Below, one piece after another: positions 1 to 7,586 of a stretch of 58,240 nt of DNA. The stretch is from Acidimicrobiaceae bacterium (GTDB lineage: Bacteria > Actinomycetota > Acidimicrobiia > Acidimicrobiales > RAAP-2), in NCBI GenBank assembly GCA_027315005.1, contig DAHUZT010000049.1:1-58240 (forward strand). Reading direction: 5' to 3'. The position numbers and the translations under genes were made by a program. A model generated the notes under the pieces. That model was given only the letters and a program-made list of their open reading frames with translations. It was not told the origin of the DNA and made no database searches. Every line of letters begins with the position of its first letter. Position 1 is the stretch's first letter.

Positions 1-1001
1 ATGGTGGGGAAGCGGGAGTCGAACGCCTCGAGCCCGGTGGCGTCCAACCAGAGGTGCTCGACCCCCTGGTCGGCCAGCCGACGGGCCATGGCCTTGCTCA
101 CCACGTCGCGGGGGGCCAGCTCGTCGACGAAGCGCTCGCCCCGTGCGTCGCGCAACAGGGCCCCATGGCCGCGGAGCGCCTCGGAGAGCAGCGGGCGGGG
201 CATGGCCGGATGGTGGAGTGCGGTGGGATGGAACTGCATGAACTCGACGTCGGCCACCGCCACCCCGGCCCGGAGGGCCATGGCCAGACCGTCGGCGGTG
301 GCCTCGGCCGGATTGGTGGTCACCGCGAACAGCTGCCCGGCCCCCCCGGTCGCGAGGACGGTGTGGGCCGCCCGCACCTCGACCTGATCGCCGGACGCGC
401 TGAGCGCCCGCACCCCGACGCACCGGCCCCCCTCGACCACCAGGTCGAGGGCGAACCACCCTTCGAGCACCGCGGCCGCGCTCGATCGGGTGGCGTCGAC
501 CAGGGCCCGCTCGACCTCCATGCCGGTGGCGGCACCGCCGGCATGGACCACCCGGGCCATCGAGTGGCCACCCTCGCGGGCCAGATCGAAGGCGCCGGTC
601 GGCTGACGGTCGAACACGGCTCCGAGGCCGATCAGCTCGTGGACCCGGGACGGCCCCTCGTCGACCAGGACCCGCACCGCGTCGACGTCGCACAGCCCGG
701 CTCCGGCGGCCAGGGTGTCGGCCAGGTGGAGATCGGTGGAGTCCTCGTCGCCACCGAGCACGGCGGCCACCCCTCCCTGGGCCCATCGGGTGGCCGACTG
801 GGACAGCTCGCCTTTGGTGAGCACCCCGACCCGCAACCCCGGTCCGGACCGGCGCCTCCCCGGAGGCGACCCGAACACCTCGCGGTGCGCGCGATGGGGC
901 GCGGCCAAGCGCACCGCGGCCGACAGACCGGCCACCCCGCTGCCCACCACCAGGACGTCGAGATGATCGAACCTGGGTTTGGGGGCGGAACCGGCAGTCA
1001 C
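1..1001 (-). CDS. nadB: L-aspartate oxidase NadB, partial (C-terminus outside window)
   Basis: The product is an FAD-dependent L-aspartate oxidase that makes iminoaspartate for de novo NAD synthesis in the cytoplasm. From a GTG start the frame is open for 333 codons to the window edge, so the C-terminal third is missing. Visible features are the dinucleotide-binding GSGVAGL near residues 20-26, the TRWAQGGVAA flavin segment, and the EFMQFHPT motif of the succinate dehydrogenase/NadB flavoprotein family. The GTG is preceded by a GGAG about 8 bases upstream and lies 34 bases after the panC stop, so it is probably the last visible gene of the panC transcript. A roughly 15-residue basic insertion after the first beta-alpha unit (about residues 31-50) is unusual. 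Fumarate reductase subunits are related, but the motifs and the panC neighbour favour NadB. Confidence 0.93.
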   Translation of the reverse strand, partial: MTAGSAPKPRFDHLDVLVVGSGVAGLSAAVRLAAPHRAHREVFGSPPGRRRSGPGLRVGVLTKGELSQSATRWAQGGVAAVLGGDEDSTDLHLADTLAAGAGLCDVDAVRVLVDEGPSRVHELIGLGAVFDRQPTGAFDLAREGGHSMARVVHAGGAATGMEVERALVDATRSSAAAVLEGWFALDLVVEGGRCVGVRALSASGDQVEVRAAHTVLATGGAGQLFAVTTNPAEATADGLAMALRAGVAVADVEFMQFHPTALHHPAMPRPLLSEALRGHGALLRDARGERFVDELAPRDVVSKAMARRLADQGVEHLWLDATGLEAFDSRFPT

Positions 1002-1035
1002 CGTCCGACGCTCCGGCGCGATAGGGGCACGCCGT

Positions 1036-1983
1036 TCAGCCGCCCGAGCGGGGCCCGAGGTTGTCGATCAGGCGGACCTGACCGACCTCTGCCGCGATGA
1101 GCAGGCGCAGTGAGCCGGGGTCCGACACCGTGGCCACCGGTTCGAGGTCGAAGGCGTCCACCACGACGGCGTAGTCGAGGGTGGCGAGGGGTTCTGCCGC
1201 CACCGTTGTCGCCATGACCGATTCGACCGCGCCCGGATGCCGCTCTCCGGAGGAGATGGCAAGAGCCCCGGCCCGAAGGGCGCTATACAGCACGGTGGCC
1301 GCGGCCCGTTCCGGACCCGACAACCGAACGTTGCGACTCGACAGGGCGAGTCCGTCGGGTTCGCGCACCGTTTCGCAGCCGACCACCTCGACCGGAAGGG
1401 CCAGGTCCCGCACCACCCGGCGGACGACGAGGAGCTGCTGGTAGTCCTTCGCCCCGAAGTAGGCCCGGCAGCGCCCGGCCGGTGCCAGCAGTTTCACCAC
1501 CACGGTGGCCACCCCGTCGAAGTGCCCGGGGCGGGAGGCACCCTCCAGGCGCCGGGCGAGGGTGGGCACCGAGACCACAGTGCCGTCGGGACCGGTCCCC
1601 GCGGGGTAGAGCTCGCCGGCCGTTGGGGCGAAGACCAGCGATCCCCCGGCCGAGGCCACCAGGTCGAGGTCGGCCTCCCAGGTGCGCGGGTAGGCGGCCA
1701 GGTCCCCGGCGTCCGTGAACTGGGTCGGGTTGACGAAGATGGTGACGACCACGACGTCGCACTCGGAGGCCGCCTGCTCGATCAGCCACCGGTGCCCGGC
1801 GTGAAGGGCACCCATGGTCGGGACGACCCCGACGGTCCGGCCGGTCGCACGGGCGGCATCGGTGACTCCGGCGTACTCCGCGACGGTGCGCGCGACGACG
1901 AGCCCGGGGCCGGTCTCCGGGGAGCCCCGCCCCCGGGACCCTGCACCGCGCGACGAGGCCGGAGCGACCGCGGCGCTGGTCAC
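1036..1983 (-). CDS. panC: Pantothenate synthetase (pantoate-beta-alanine ligase)
   Basis: PanC condenses pantoate and beta-alanine using ATP, the last step of pantothenate synthesis. The 315-residue protein shows the family hallmarks in order: PTMGALHAGH (55-64, HIGH-type nucleotide-binding motif), FVNPTQF (83-89), RPGHFDGV, FGAKDYQQ and the KMSKS-like LSSRN. An N-terminal extension of about 28 residues rich in Gly, Ser and Arg precedes the usual start, so the true start could be internal. The annotated ATG overlaps the stop of the upstream Rossmann/DUF2520 gene by 4 bases (ATGA), which supports it and indicates translational coupling. panD is not present next to it. Confidence 0.96.
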   Translation of the reverse strand: MTSAAVAPASSRGAGSRGRGSPETGPGLVVARTVAEYAGVTDAARATGRTVGVVPTMGALHAGHRWLIEQAASECDVVVVTIFVNPTQFTDAGDLAAYPRTWEADLDLVASAGGSLVFAPTAGELYPAGTGPDGTVVSVPTLARRLEGASRPGHFDGVATVVVKLLAPAGRCRAYFGAKDYQQLLVVRRVVRDLALPVEVVGCETVREPDGLALSSRNVRLSGPERAAATVLYSALRAGALAISSGERHPGAVESVMATTVAAEPLATLDYAVVVDAFDLEPVATVSDPGSLRLLIAAEVGQVRLIDNLGPRSGG

Positions 1984-2798
1984 GCGACCCGTTCCTCTGG
2001 CGATGCGGCCCCGGCCAACTCAGAGGGTGCCGCATCGGAGGCGGCGGGCACCGAACCCGGTCCGGTCGCAGCATCGAGCGAGAGGCGGCGGGCCAGATCG
2101 ACCATGGCGTCGTAGGCGGACAGCTCCAGCCGGGCGCCGGACAGCCGGGCCAGCTCCTCGCGGTGGCGACCGATGGTCTCCCAGTCGCCACGGACCGCCG
2201 GCCCGGTCAACGCCTGGCGGGGACCCAGGCTGATCGCGTCGTCGAGGGCCGACCGCATGAGCCCTTCGAAGGCGGCCAGCGGCAACCCGACCGAAGCGGC
2301 CACCCGCTCCACCTGCCCGGTGAGTGCCACCAGGTGGTTGGCGGCGATGGCCGCAGCGGCGTGATACCGGGCGCGCTCGGCATCGCCGACGGCGAAGGCG
2401 GTGCCCCCGAGGGCTCGGACCACCCGAGCGAGCAGCGGATCGCCACTCACCGCGAAGGCGATGCCGGATCCGAGGCGGCGGCATCCGACCTCGGGGGTGG
2501 GGAGCGGAACGAGGGGGTGCAACGACCCGCGGCGAGGATGGTCGTGGAGCACGTCGAGTCGGAGGGAACCCGACAGGTGGGCGACGACGGTGCTCGCACA
2601 CGGGGTAACAGAGGAGGCGACGGTGGCCACCGCGTCATCGGGAGTTGCCATCACGAGCAGGTCGACCCCGTGGGCCGCACCGGCCAACGGATCGGACCGG
2701 CCGAGGATCCCCCGGAGCTCGAAGCCTTCCCGTCCTTCGAGCGCGGCCGACAGCGACAGCCCGGCCCGTCCCGGACCGATGACACGGAATGTGATCAC
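1980..2798 (-). CDS. Rossmann-like / DUF2520 domain protein
   Basis: This 272-residue protein has an N-terminal NAD(P)-binding Rossmann-like fold (GPGRAGLSL near residues 8-16, LLVMATPDDAV near 48-58) and a helical C-terminal DUF2520 domain (AANHLVALTGQ near 151-161). The overall plan resembles ProC and ketopantoate reductase-type 6-phosphogluconate dehydrogenase-fold enzymes. It overlaps panC by 4 bases, and in many actinobacteria this family sits beside panC. An oxidoreductase role in pantothenate synthesis, such as ketopantoate reduction, is therefore an inference from context; no substrate can be read from the sequence. The last 30 residues are Ala/Pro-rich and probably disordered. Confidence 0.88.
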   Translation of the reverse strand: MITFRVIGPGRAGLSLSAALEGREGFELRGILGRSDPLAGAAHGVDLLVMATPDDAVATVASSVTPCASTVVAHLSGSLRLDVLHDHPRRGSLHPLVPLPTPEVGCRRLGSGIAFAVSGDPLLARVVRALGGTAFAVGDAERARYHAAAAIAANHLVALTGQVERVAASVGLPLAAFEGLMRSALDDAISLGPRQALTGPAVRGDWETIGRHREELARLSGARLELSAYDAMVDLARRLSLDAATGPGSVPAASDAAPSELAGAASPEERVA

Positions 2799-2865
2799 GA
2801 GACCCCTTTCGACGTTCCGGCCCCGTAGGGGTGCCGGTCGCGTCAGGCAATCGTGCTGATGGGAA

Positions 2866-3366
2866 TCACAGTGTACCCACCGGCTCGACCTCGCCGCGAG
2901 CGGCGGCCACGGCTCGGGGATCGGCCAGGTCGGGGGCCAGCTCGGCCAATGGGGCCATCACGAATCGGCGCTCACGCCAGCGGGGGTGGGGCACGGTGAG
3001 CTCGGGCTCGTCGAGCACGACCCCGTCGATCCAGAGCACGTCGACGTCGAGCGTGCGGGGACCCCACCGCACGTTCCGCACCCGCCCGGCGGCCGCCTCC
3101 AGCCGGTGGCATTCCCTGAGCAGCAGGTGGGGATCGGGTTCGGGTCCGAGAGCCAGCTCGACCACCAGGTTCAAGAAGTGGCTCTGATCTTCGGGGCCCC
3201 CCACCGGCGAGGACTCGTACACCCGGGAGACAGCGACAACCGGCGCCCGGCCACCGGCCCGCAGCTGGTCCACGGCACGGCGCAGGTGGGCCCACCGATC
3301 GCCGAGGTTGGAGCCGAGGCCGAGGAAGGCCCGGAGACGGGGAGGGACCGGCCGGGTGACGCTCAC
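2866..3366 (-). CDS. folK: 6-hydroxymethyl-7,8-dihydropterin pyrophosphokinase (HPPK)
   Basis: FolK transfers pyrophosphate from ATP to 6-hydroxymethyl-dihydropterin, making the substrate of FolP. The 166-residue length is normal. Motifs visible are LGLGSNLGDR near residue 15, SRVYESSPVGG near 46, the acidic ATP-binding RWGPRTLDVDVLW near 99-111 and the VPHPRWRERRFVMAPLAEL block near 124-142. It starts in a 4-base overlap with the folB stop, so folB and folK are translationally coupled. A 67-base gap separates it from the next gene. Confidence 0.96.
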   Translation of the reverse strand: MSVTRPVPPRLRAFLGLGSNLGDRWAHLRRAVDQLRAGGRAPVVAVSRVYESSPVGGPEDQSHFLNLVVELALGPEPDPHLLLRECHRLEAAAGRVRNVRWGPRTLDVDVLWIDGVVLDEPELTVPHPRWRERRFVMAPLAELAPDLADPRAVAAARGEVEPVGTL

Positions 3367-3854
3367 TGCAGACGGGTGATCCGGACACCGACCGAGTCGA
3401 TGTCGACCGGAAGCGGGGGGCGCACCTTGCGGAGCGCGACCTCCACCGAGACGATCCGGTGGTCACCGGCCAGCACCGCATCGGCGACCGCGCCGGCCAG
3501 GGCCTCGAGCAGTGAGAACGACGCGTCCCCCGAGACCACCCCGGCCGCGTGCTCTACCACCGCCGCATAGTCGACGGTGTCCGCCAGCCGGTCGTTGCGC
3601 TCGGCCGTCGACAGGTCCACCATCAGTGCGAGGTCGAGCTCGAACGGTTGGGCCCGCCGGCGCTCCTCGTCCAAGACCCCGTGGGTGCCGAGGATCCGGA
3701 GACCGGTGAGCTCGATCCGGTCGGCCGGCAGGTGGTCCCGTTGATCGGCGGTGGCGATGGAAGCGGCAGGGGGACCCGACCCGGCCCGGTCGATGCCCGC
3801 GCGCCGACGGGTCGGCTCGCCCCGCTTCGCCCTCACCGGCGCGCCCTCGCCCAC
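3363..3854 (-). CDS. folB: Dihydroneopterin aldolase
   Basis: FolB converts 7,8-dihydroneopterin to 6-hydroxymethyl-dihydropterin. The core starts at about residue 46 with RIELTGLRILGTHGVLDEE; the GTHGVL segment and the later glutamate of the LLEALA helix match the family's pterin-binding residues, and VEVALRKVRPPLP is the typical C-terminal strand. The preceding 45 residues are basic and low in complexity, so a shorter start is possible. It lies between the phosphatase-like gene and folK with gaps of 28 and -4 bases, within the folate gene set. Confidence 0.93.
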   Translation of the reverse strand: MGEGAPVRAKRGEPTRRRAGIDRAGSGPPAASIATADQRDHLPADRIELTGLRILGTHGVLDEERRRAQPFELDLALMVDLSTAERNDRLADTVDYAAVVEHAAGVVSGDASFSLLEALAGAVADAVLAGDHRIVSVEVALRKVRPPLPVDIDSVGVRITRLQ

Positions 3855-3882
3855 CGGAGCGCCCCCGGCCGGCCGAGAGCAC

Positions 3883-4428
3883 TCACCCGCCGGAACCGTC
3901 GGTGGACTCCCGAGCCGACCGGGCCGGTGCGCCGGCCAGCTCTCCGGCCTGGGCCACGAGCTCGCGCCCCGACGGTCCCATCGGTTGGCCGACGATGTGC
4001 TCCAAGACGGTGATCGCCTGGGGCGGGCCCGGAAGCCGACCGGACCAGAGCAGGTAGCCGGCGACCGCGCCGGTCACCCGGTCTCCGAGCTCCTCTTGAT
4101 GGACGAGGACGCGCCGTCCCGAGAGCAGTTCGCCATGGAGCCCGGCGTAGAGCTCGGACAGCGGGTTGCGGACGTCGCCGGTGACCGGAAGGGGGAAGTG
4201 GGTGGAGAGCATGTCGGTCTGCTCGTAGGCCTGGAGGTTGTGGGGGGACGGCAGCAGGGACACGACCATGGTGAACCCCTGCACCTTCAGCCAGATGATC
4301 TCCTCCTGGCGGCGCACCTTGCGGTGGTGCGGGGCGAACCCACCCGGTCGCTCGCTCATCGCCAGGGAGTCCTTGATCACCCAGGTGAAGTTGCGGGGGG
4401 GGATGCCGGCAGCCCACTTGCCGCGCAT
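3883..4428 (-). CDS. Dual-specificity-phosphatase-like protein with degenerate active site
   Basis: The 181-residue protein resembles the cysteine-phosphatase (DSP) fold. A HFPLPVTGD segment (78-85) sits where DSPs carry the general acid, followed by RRVLVHQEELGDRVTGAV (105-122) where the HCX5R P-loop is expected. The arginine (R117) and the histidine (H110) align without gaps, but the nucleophilic cysteine is glutamine (Q111). The conserved C-terminal helix with LLWSG and PPQAITVLEHIVGQ follows. By known chemistry it could not act as a classical phosphatase, so it may bind phospho-ligands or be an allosteric partner. The ATG at 4428 overlaps the folP stop as TGATG with GGAGG upstream; a GTG 9 bases earlier is possible. 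The fold assignment is by pattern only. Confidence 0.75.
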   Translation of the reverse strand: MRGKWAAGIPPRNFTWVIKDSLAMSERPGGFAPHHRKVRRQEEIIWLKVQGFTMVVSLLPSPHNLQAYEQTDMLSTHFPLPVTGDVRNPLSELYAGLHGELLSGRRVLVHQEELGDRVTGAVAGYLLWSGRLPGPPQAITVLEHIVGQPMGPSGRELVAQAGELAGAPARSARESTDGSGG

Positions 4429-5231
4429 CAGCCCCACCTCCCTCCGACCAGCCCGGCCGCCTGCACCGTGGCCGCCACGTCGTGGACGCGGACCATGTGC
4501 GCACCGCCGTGCATGGCCAGGGTCGCGGTGGCCAACGATCCGGGCAGTCTCTCGGTCACCGGGAGCACCCGCCCGTCAGGGCCGGCGCCCACCGTCCCGA
4601 GGAACCCCGTGCGGCTGGTACCGATCAGCACGGGAAACCCGTGGCCGGCGAGCTCGCCGACCGATCCGAGGAGGGCCAGATTGTGCTCGACGGTCTTCCC
4701 GAACCCGATGCCCGGGTCGATCCAGACCTCGTCGACCCCGGCCTCTCTCGCCCGACCGGCCCGCTCTAGCAACATGGCAGTCACCTCGGCGACCACGTCG
4801 TCATAGTGGGGGTCGAGCTGCATGGTGGCCGGGTCTCCCGACCGGTGCATGGCCACCCAACCCACCCCGTGGCGCGCCGCCACCGGCCAGAGCGTGGCGG
4901 AGACGTCGTTCACCAGAGTGGCCCCGGCCCCCACCGCCGCCTCGGCCACCCGCTCCTTCGTGGTGTCGACCGACAGCCGGACCGCTCCGGCGAGTGCCTC
5001 GACCACCGGGACCACCCGTCGGAGCTCCTCCTCGGCGTCGACCTCGGTCGCGAATGGCCGGCTCGACTCTCCTCCGACGTCCACCACGTCCGCCCCCTCG
5101 GCGATCATCTCCATGCCCCGCTCCACGGCCCGTTCGATTTCGAAGAACTCACCGCCGTCGTAGAACGAGTCGGGGGTGACGTTCAGGATCCCCATGACGA
5201 GGGGCCGTTCGCTCGGTTCGGGGACGGGCAT
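4428..5231 (-). CDS. folP: Dihydropteroate synthase
   Basis: DHPS joins hydroxymethyl-dihydropterin pyrophosphate with p-aminobenzoate. In 267 residues it shows MGILNVTPDSFYDGG (13-27), VDVGGESSRPF (50-60), LSVDTTK (86-92), LVNDVSA (107-113), DPGIGFGKT (172-180) and RVHDV near the C-terminus. Two positions differ from the usual family pattern: the glycine of SRPG is phenylalanine (F60), and the lysine of the SRK motif, which contacts the pterin in characterised enzymes, is threonine (T208). The position between folE and folB supports a genuine folate role, but a FolP2-like paralogue with altered activity cannot be excluded. It ends overlapping the next gene. Confidence 0.9.
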   Translation of the reverse strand: MPVPEPSERPLVMGILNVTPDSFYDGGEFFEIERAVERGMEMIAEGADVVDVGGESSRPFATEVDAEEELRRVVPVVEALAGAVRLSVDTTKERVAEAAVGAGATLVNDVSATLWPVAARHGVGWVAMHRSGDPATMQLDPHYDDVVAEVTAMLLERAGRAREAGVDEVWIDPGIGFGKTVEHNLALLGSVGELAGHGFPVLIGTSRTGFLGTVGAGPDGRVLPVTERLPGSLATATLAMHGGAHMVRVHDVAATVQAAGLVGGRWG

Positions 5232-5285
5232 GCACCCGTAGCGTAAACCAGGCGGCTCGGGGCCGCCGGAGATGGACGGCGATCC

Positions 5286-5858
5286 TCAGTAGTGGGCCCG
5301 CACGAACTGCATGGCCTCCATCCGGGTGGACGGATCGTTGCGGAAGAGCCCCCGTACCGCCGAGGTCACCGTCGAGGTCCCCGACTTCTTGACGCCGCGC
5401 ATCGACATGCACAGGTGCTCGGCGTCCACCACCACCAGTACCCCACGGGGGGCGAGCGCCTTCTCGATCGCATCGGCGATCTCGGTGGTCATCCGCTCTT
5501 GGACCTGCAGCCGCCGGGCGTAGCCGTCGACCAGCCGGGCGAGCTTCGACAGTCCGGTGATCCGGCCGTCGTCGCCGGGGATGTAGGCGACGTGGGCCTT
5601 GCCGATGAAGGGGATGAGATGGTGCTCGCACAACGAGGCGAACGGGATGTCCCGCACCATGACCATCTCGTCGTGGTCGGCGGCGAAGGTCACCTCGAGG
5701 TGGTCGCCCGGCTCCTCGCCGAAGCCCGAGAAGAGCTCCTCGTACATGTGGGCCACCCGGGCGGGGGTCCGGACGAGTCCGTCGCGCTCGGGCTCCTCCC
5801 CGAGAGCCTCGAGCAGGTCGCGAACGGCCCGCTCGATCCGGGGGACGTCGACGCTCAC
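5286..5858 (-). CDS. folE: GTP cyclohydrolase I
   Basis: FolE opens GTP to dihydroneopterin triphosphate, the first step of folate synthesis. The 190-residue protein has all key elements: [14 protein letters not shown], the zinc and active-site segment [42 protein letters not shown], and the second zinc cysteine in [10 protein letters not shown]. It starts with GTG or ATG at 5858 and is followed by folP after 54 bases. The usual actinobacterial neighbour ftsH is absent between it and the tilS-hpt gene; the gap there is only 72 bases. Confidence 0.97.
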   Translation of the reverse strand: MSVDVPRIERAVRDLLEALGEEPERDGLVRTPARVAHMYEELFSGFGEEPGDHLEVTFAADHDEMVMVRDIPFASLCEHHLIPFIGKAHVAYIPGDDGRITGLSKLARLVDGYARRLQVQERMTTEIADAIEKALAPRGVLVVVDAEHLCMSMRGVKKSGTSTVTSAVRGLFRNDPSTRMEAMQFVRAHY

Positions 5859-5930
5859 CGCCCCGACCTCGATGGGGACCCGGTCAATGCCGGCCCCCCG
5901 CGGGGCGACACGCAGCCGGACGACTCGCCC

Positions 5931-7586
5931 TCAACGCGGGTCGCCGGTGTAGACGTGCACGGCTCGGAGATTGCGCAGGCGCTCTGCGACATCGAGGCCA
6001 TAGCCCACCACGAAATCGGGCGGGATGTGAAACCCGACATAGCGCAGGTCGAGGTCGGTCCGCTGCTGCCCATCCTTTACCAGGAGGGCGCACACCTCCA
6101 GGCTGGCCGGAGCGCGAGCAAGCAGGTAGCGCTGGAGGTAGCTGAGGGTGAGGCCGCTGTCGACGATGTCCTCCACCACCAGCACGTGACGACCGGTCAG
6201 GTCGACGTCCAGGTCCTTGACGATGCGGACCACGCCCGAGGTGCGGGTGGCGCTCCCATAGGACGAGACGGCCATGAAGTCCACGTCGACGGGCAGGGAG
6301 ATGGTCCGGCACAGATCACTCATGAATACGAACGCGCCCTTCAACACGCCCACCAGAAGGGGCGGGCTGTCGACGTAGTCGGCGCTGATCCGCTTCCCGA
6401 GCTCGAGGATCCGCTGCTCGAGGTCCTCGCTCGAGACGACCACCTCACCGACCCCGAGCAGCTCGTCGGGACCGGGCTGCAGTTCGGGACCGGGCTGCAG
6501 TTCGGGGTCCGACAGATCGCCCAAATCGGAACCGAAGGTGGAGCCCGACCGGGCCACAGGGCCGTGGTGCTCCCCGGTGGTGGTCACGGGCACGACTGTA
6601 TCCGAGCCGGAGAACCGGGATGCCGGCGAACCCCAGCCGGAGGGTGCGGCCACCGGTCCCGACCGCTCGAGCCGCCCCCGGCTCCGGGTCACCCGCTCCC
6701 CGCCGGGGAGCTCGGTCGACCGGTGACGACGCCGGGCGACATCGAGGACCCGTTCGACGGCGGCGAGGGACGGAGGGTGCGGACCGGTCCCCGAGAGCCA
6801 TTTCCGGATAACCCGGCGCGACGCTGCCTCGGGCGCTGCGCCCAGGGCGGCCGCATCGGTCGGATCCACGAGCGATGCCACCACATGGAGCAGATCCGCG
6901 TCCGAGGCCAGCACCCTGGCCTGTCGGACGAGCACCGGCACCACATCGCGCCCGGCGACGTCCGAACACAGCGGGAGCAGCTCGTGGCGGATGCGGTTGC
7001 GCACGAAACGGCGGTCCCGGTTCGAGGGATCGTCGATGACCCGGAGGCCGAGCCGCCGGCAAAGCGCTTCGGTCTCGAAACGGCGCAGGCCGAGCAGGGG
7101 GTGGCGGAACCCGGGCCGCATACCGGAGAGACCCGACACCCCCGCACCTCGCAGCAGGTTGAGGAGTACGGTCTCGGCCTGGTCGTCGGCGGTGTGCCCG
7201 GTGGCGGCATCCGGTCCGAGCACCCCGAACCGGGCCAGCCGGGCCCGGGCCTCCAGGTTGGGACCGGGTTCGACGGCGACCCGCTCCGAGACGAACGCGG
7301 CACCGAAGCGACGCGCCGCGTCGGCCACGACATCGGCCTCTGCTGCCGAGCCCTCCCGGAGAGCGTGGTCGACGTGGACGGCGGTGACCGAGCAGCCCGC
7401 CGCCACGGCCAGCACGAGGAGGGTCAGCGAGTCGGGCCCACCGGAGACCCCGCAGACGAGAGTGGACCCGCCCTCGGGGAACGTGCAACGCCGGAGCAGC
7501 TCGGCGATGCCTGGGTCGCCGGGCCGACCAGGCCCGGCGGCGAGCCGGCCGGGCTCAGCCCGAGAGTGCCGGCGTCGTCCCGACAC
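5931..7586 (-). CDS. tilS-hpt: Fused tRNA(Ile)-lysidine synthase / hypoxanthine phosphoribosyltransferase
   Basis: One continuous reading frame encodes two enzymes. Residues about 40-330 are TilS, which modifies C34 of the tRNA-Ile CAU anticodon: P-loop GVSGGPDS, DHALREGS, GHTADDQAETVLLNLLRG and IDDPSN are visible. Residues about 385-551 are a purine phosphoribosyltransferase (Hpt) with LVGVLKGAFVF, VVEDIVDSG (PRPP loop) and GYGLDVAERLRNL. The linker carries a duplicated 18-base unit encoding ELQPGP twice. I chose the GTG at 7586, with GGTGGA upstream and a 32-base overlap with the preceding stop; no later ATG, GTG or TTG precedes the TilS core. TilS-Hpt fusions are known in some other bacteria. 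A single-base change in the linker would separate the two, but the frame is intact. Confidence 0.92.
   Translation of the reverse strand: MSGRRRHSRAEPGRLAAGPGRPGDPGIAELLRRCTFPEGGSTLVCGVSGGPDSLTLLVLAVAAGCSVTAVHVDHALREGSAAEADVVADAARRFGAAFVSERVAVEPGPNLEARARLARFGVLGPDAATGHTADDQAETVLLNLLRGAGVSGLSGMRPGFRHPLLGLRRFETEALCRRLGLRVIDDPSNRDRRFVRNRIRHELLPLCSDVAGRDVVPVLVRQARVLASDADLLHVVASLVDPTDAAALGAAPEAASRRVIRKWLSGTGPHPPSLAAVERVLDVARRRHRSTELPGGERVTRSRGRLERSGPVAAPSGWGSPASRFSGSDTVVPVTTTGEHHGPVARSGSTFGSDLGDLSDPELQPGPELQPGPDELLGVGEVVVSSEDLEQRILELGKRISADYVDSPPLLVGVLKGAFVFMSDLCRTISLPVDVDFMAVSSYGSATRTSGVVRIVKDLDVDLTGRHVLVVEDIVDSGLTLSYLQRYLLARAPASLEVCALLVKDGQQRTDLDLRYVGFHIPPDFVVGYGLDVAERLRNLRAVHVYTGDPR
6468..6503. 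repeat. 18-bp tandem repeat in the TilS-Hpt linker
   Basis: Two perfect copies of the 18-base unit gggaccgggctgcagttc lie side by side and keep the reading frame, giving two consecutive ELQPGP blocks between the two enzyme domains. Since the unit is a multiple of three, copy-number change would only alter linker length. Confidence 0.9.

Noticed and set aside
54-1100. Long plus-strand open frame opposite nadB
   Set aside because: His/Gly/Pro/Arg-rich, no family resemblance; it is the antisense of the clear nadB sequence.
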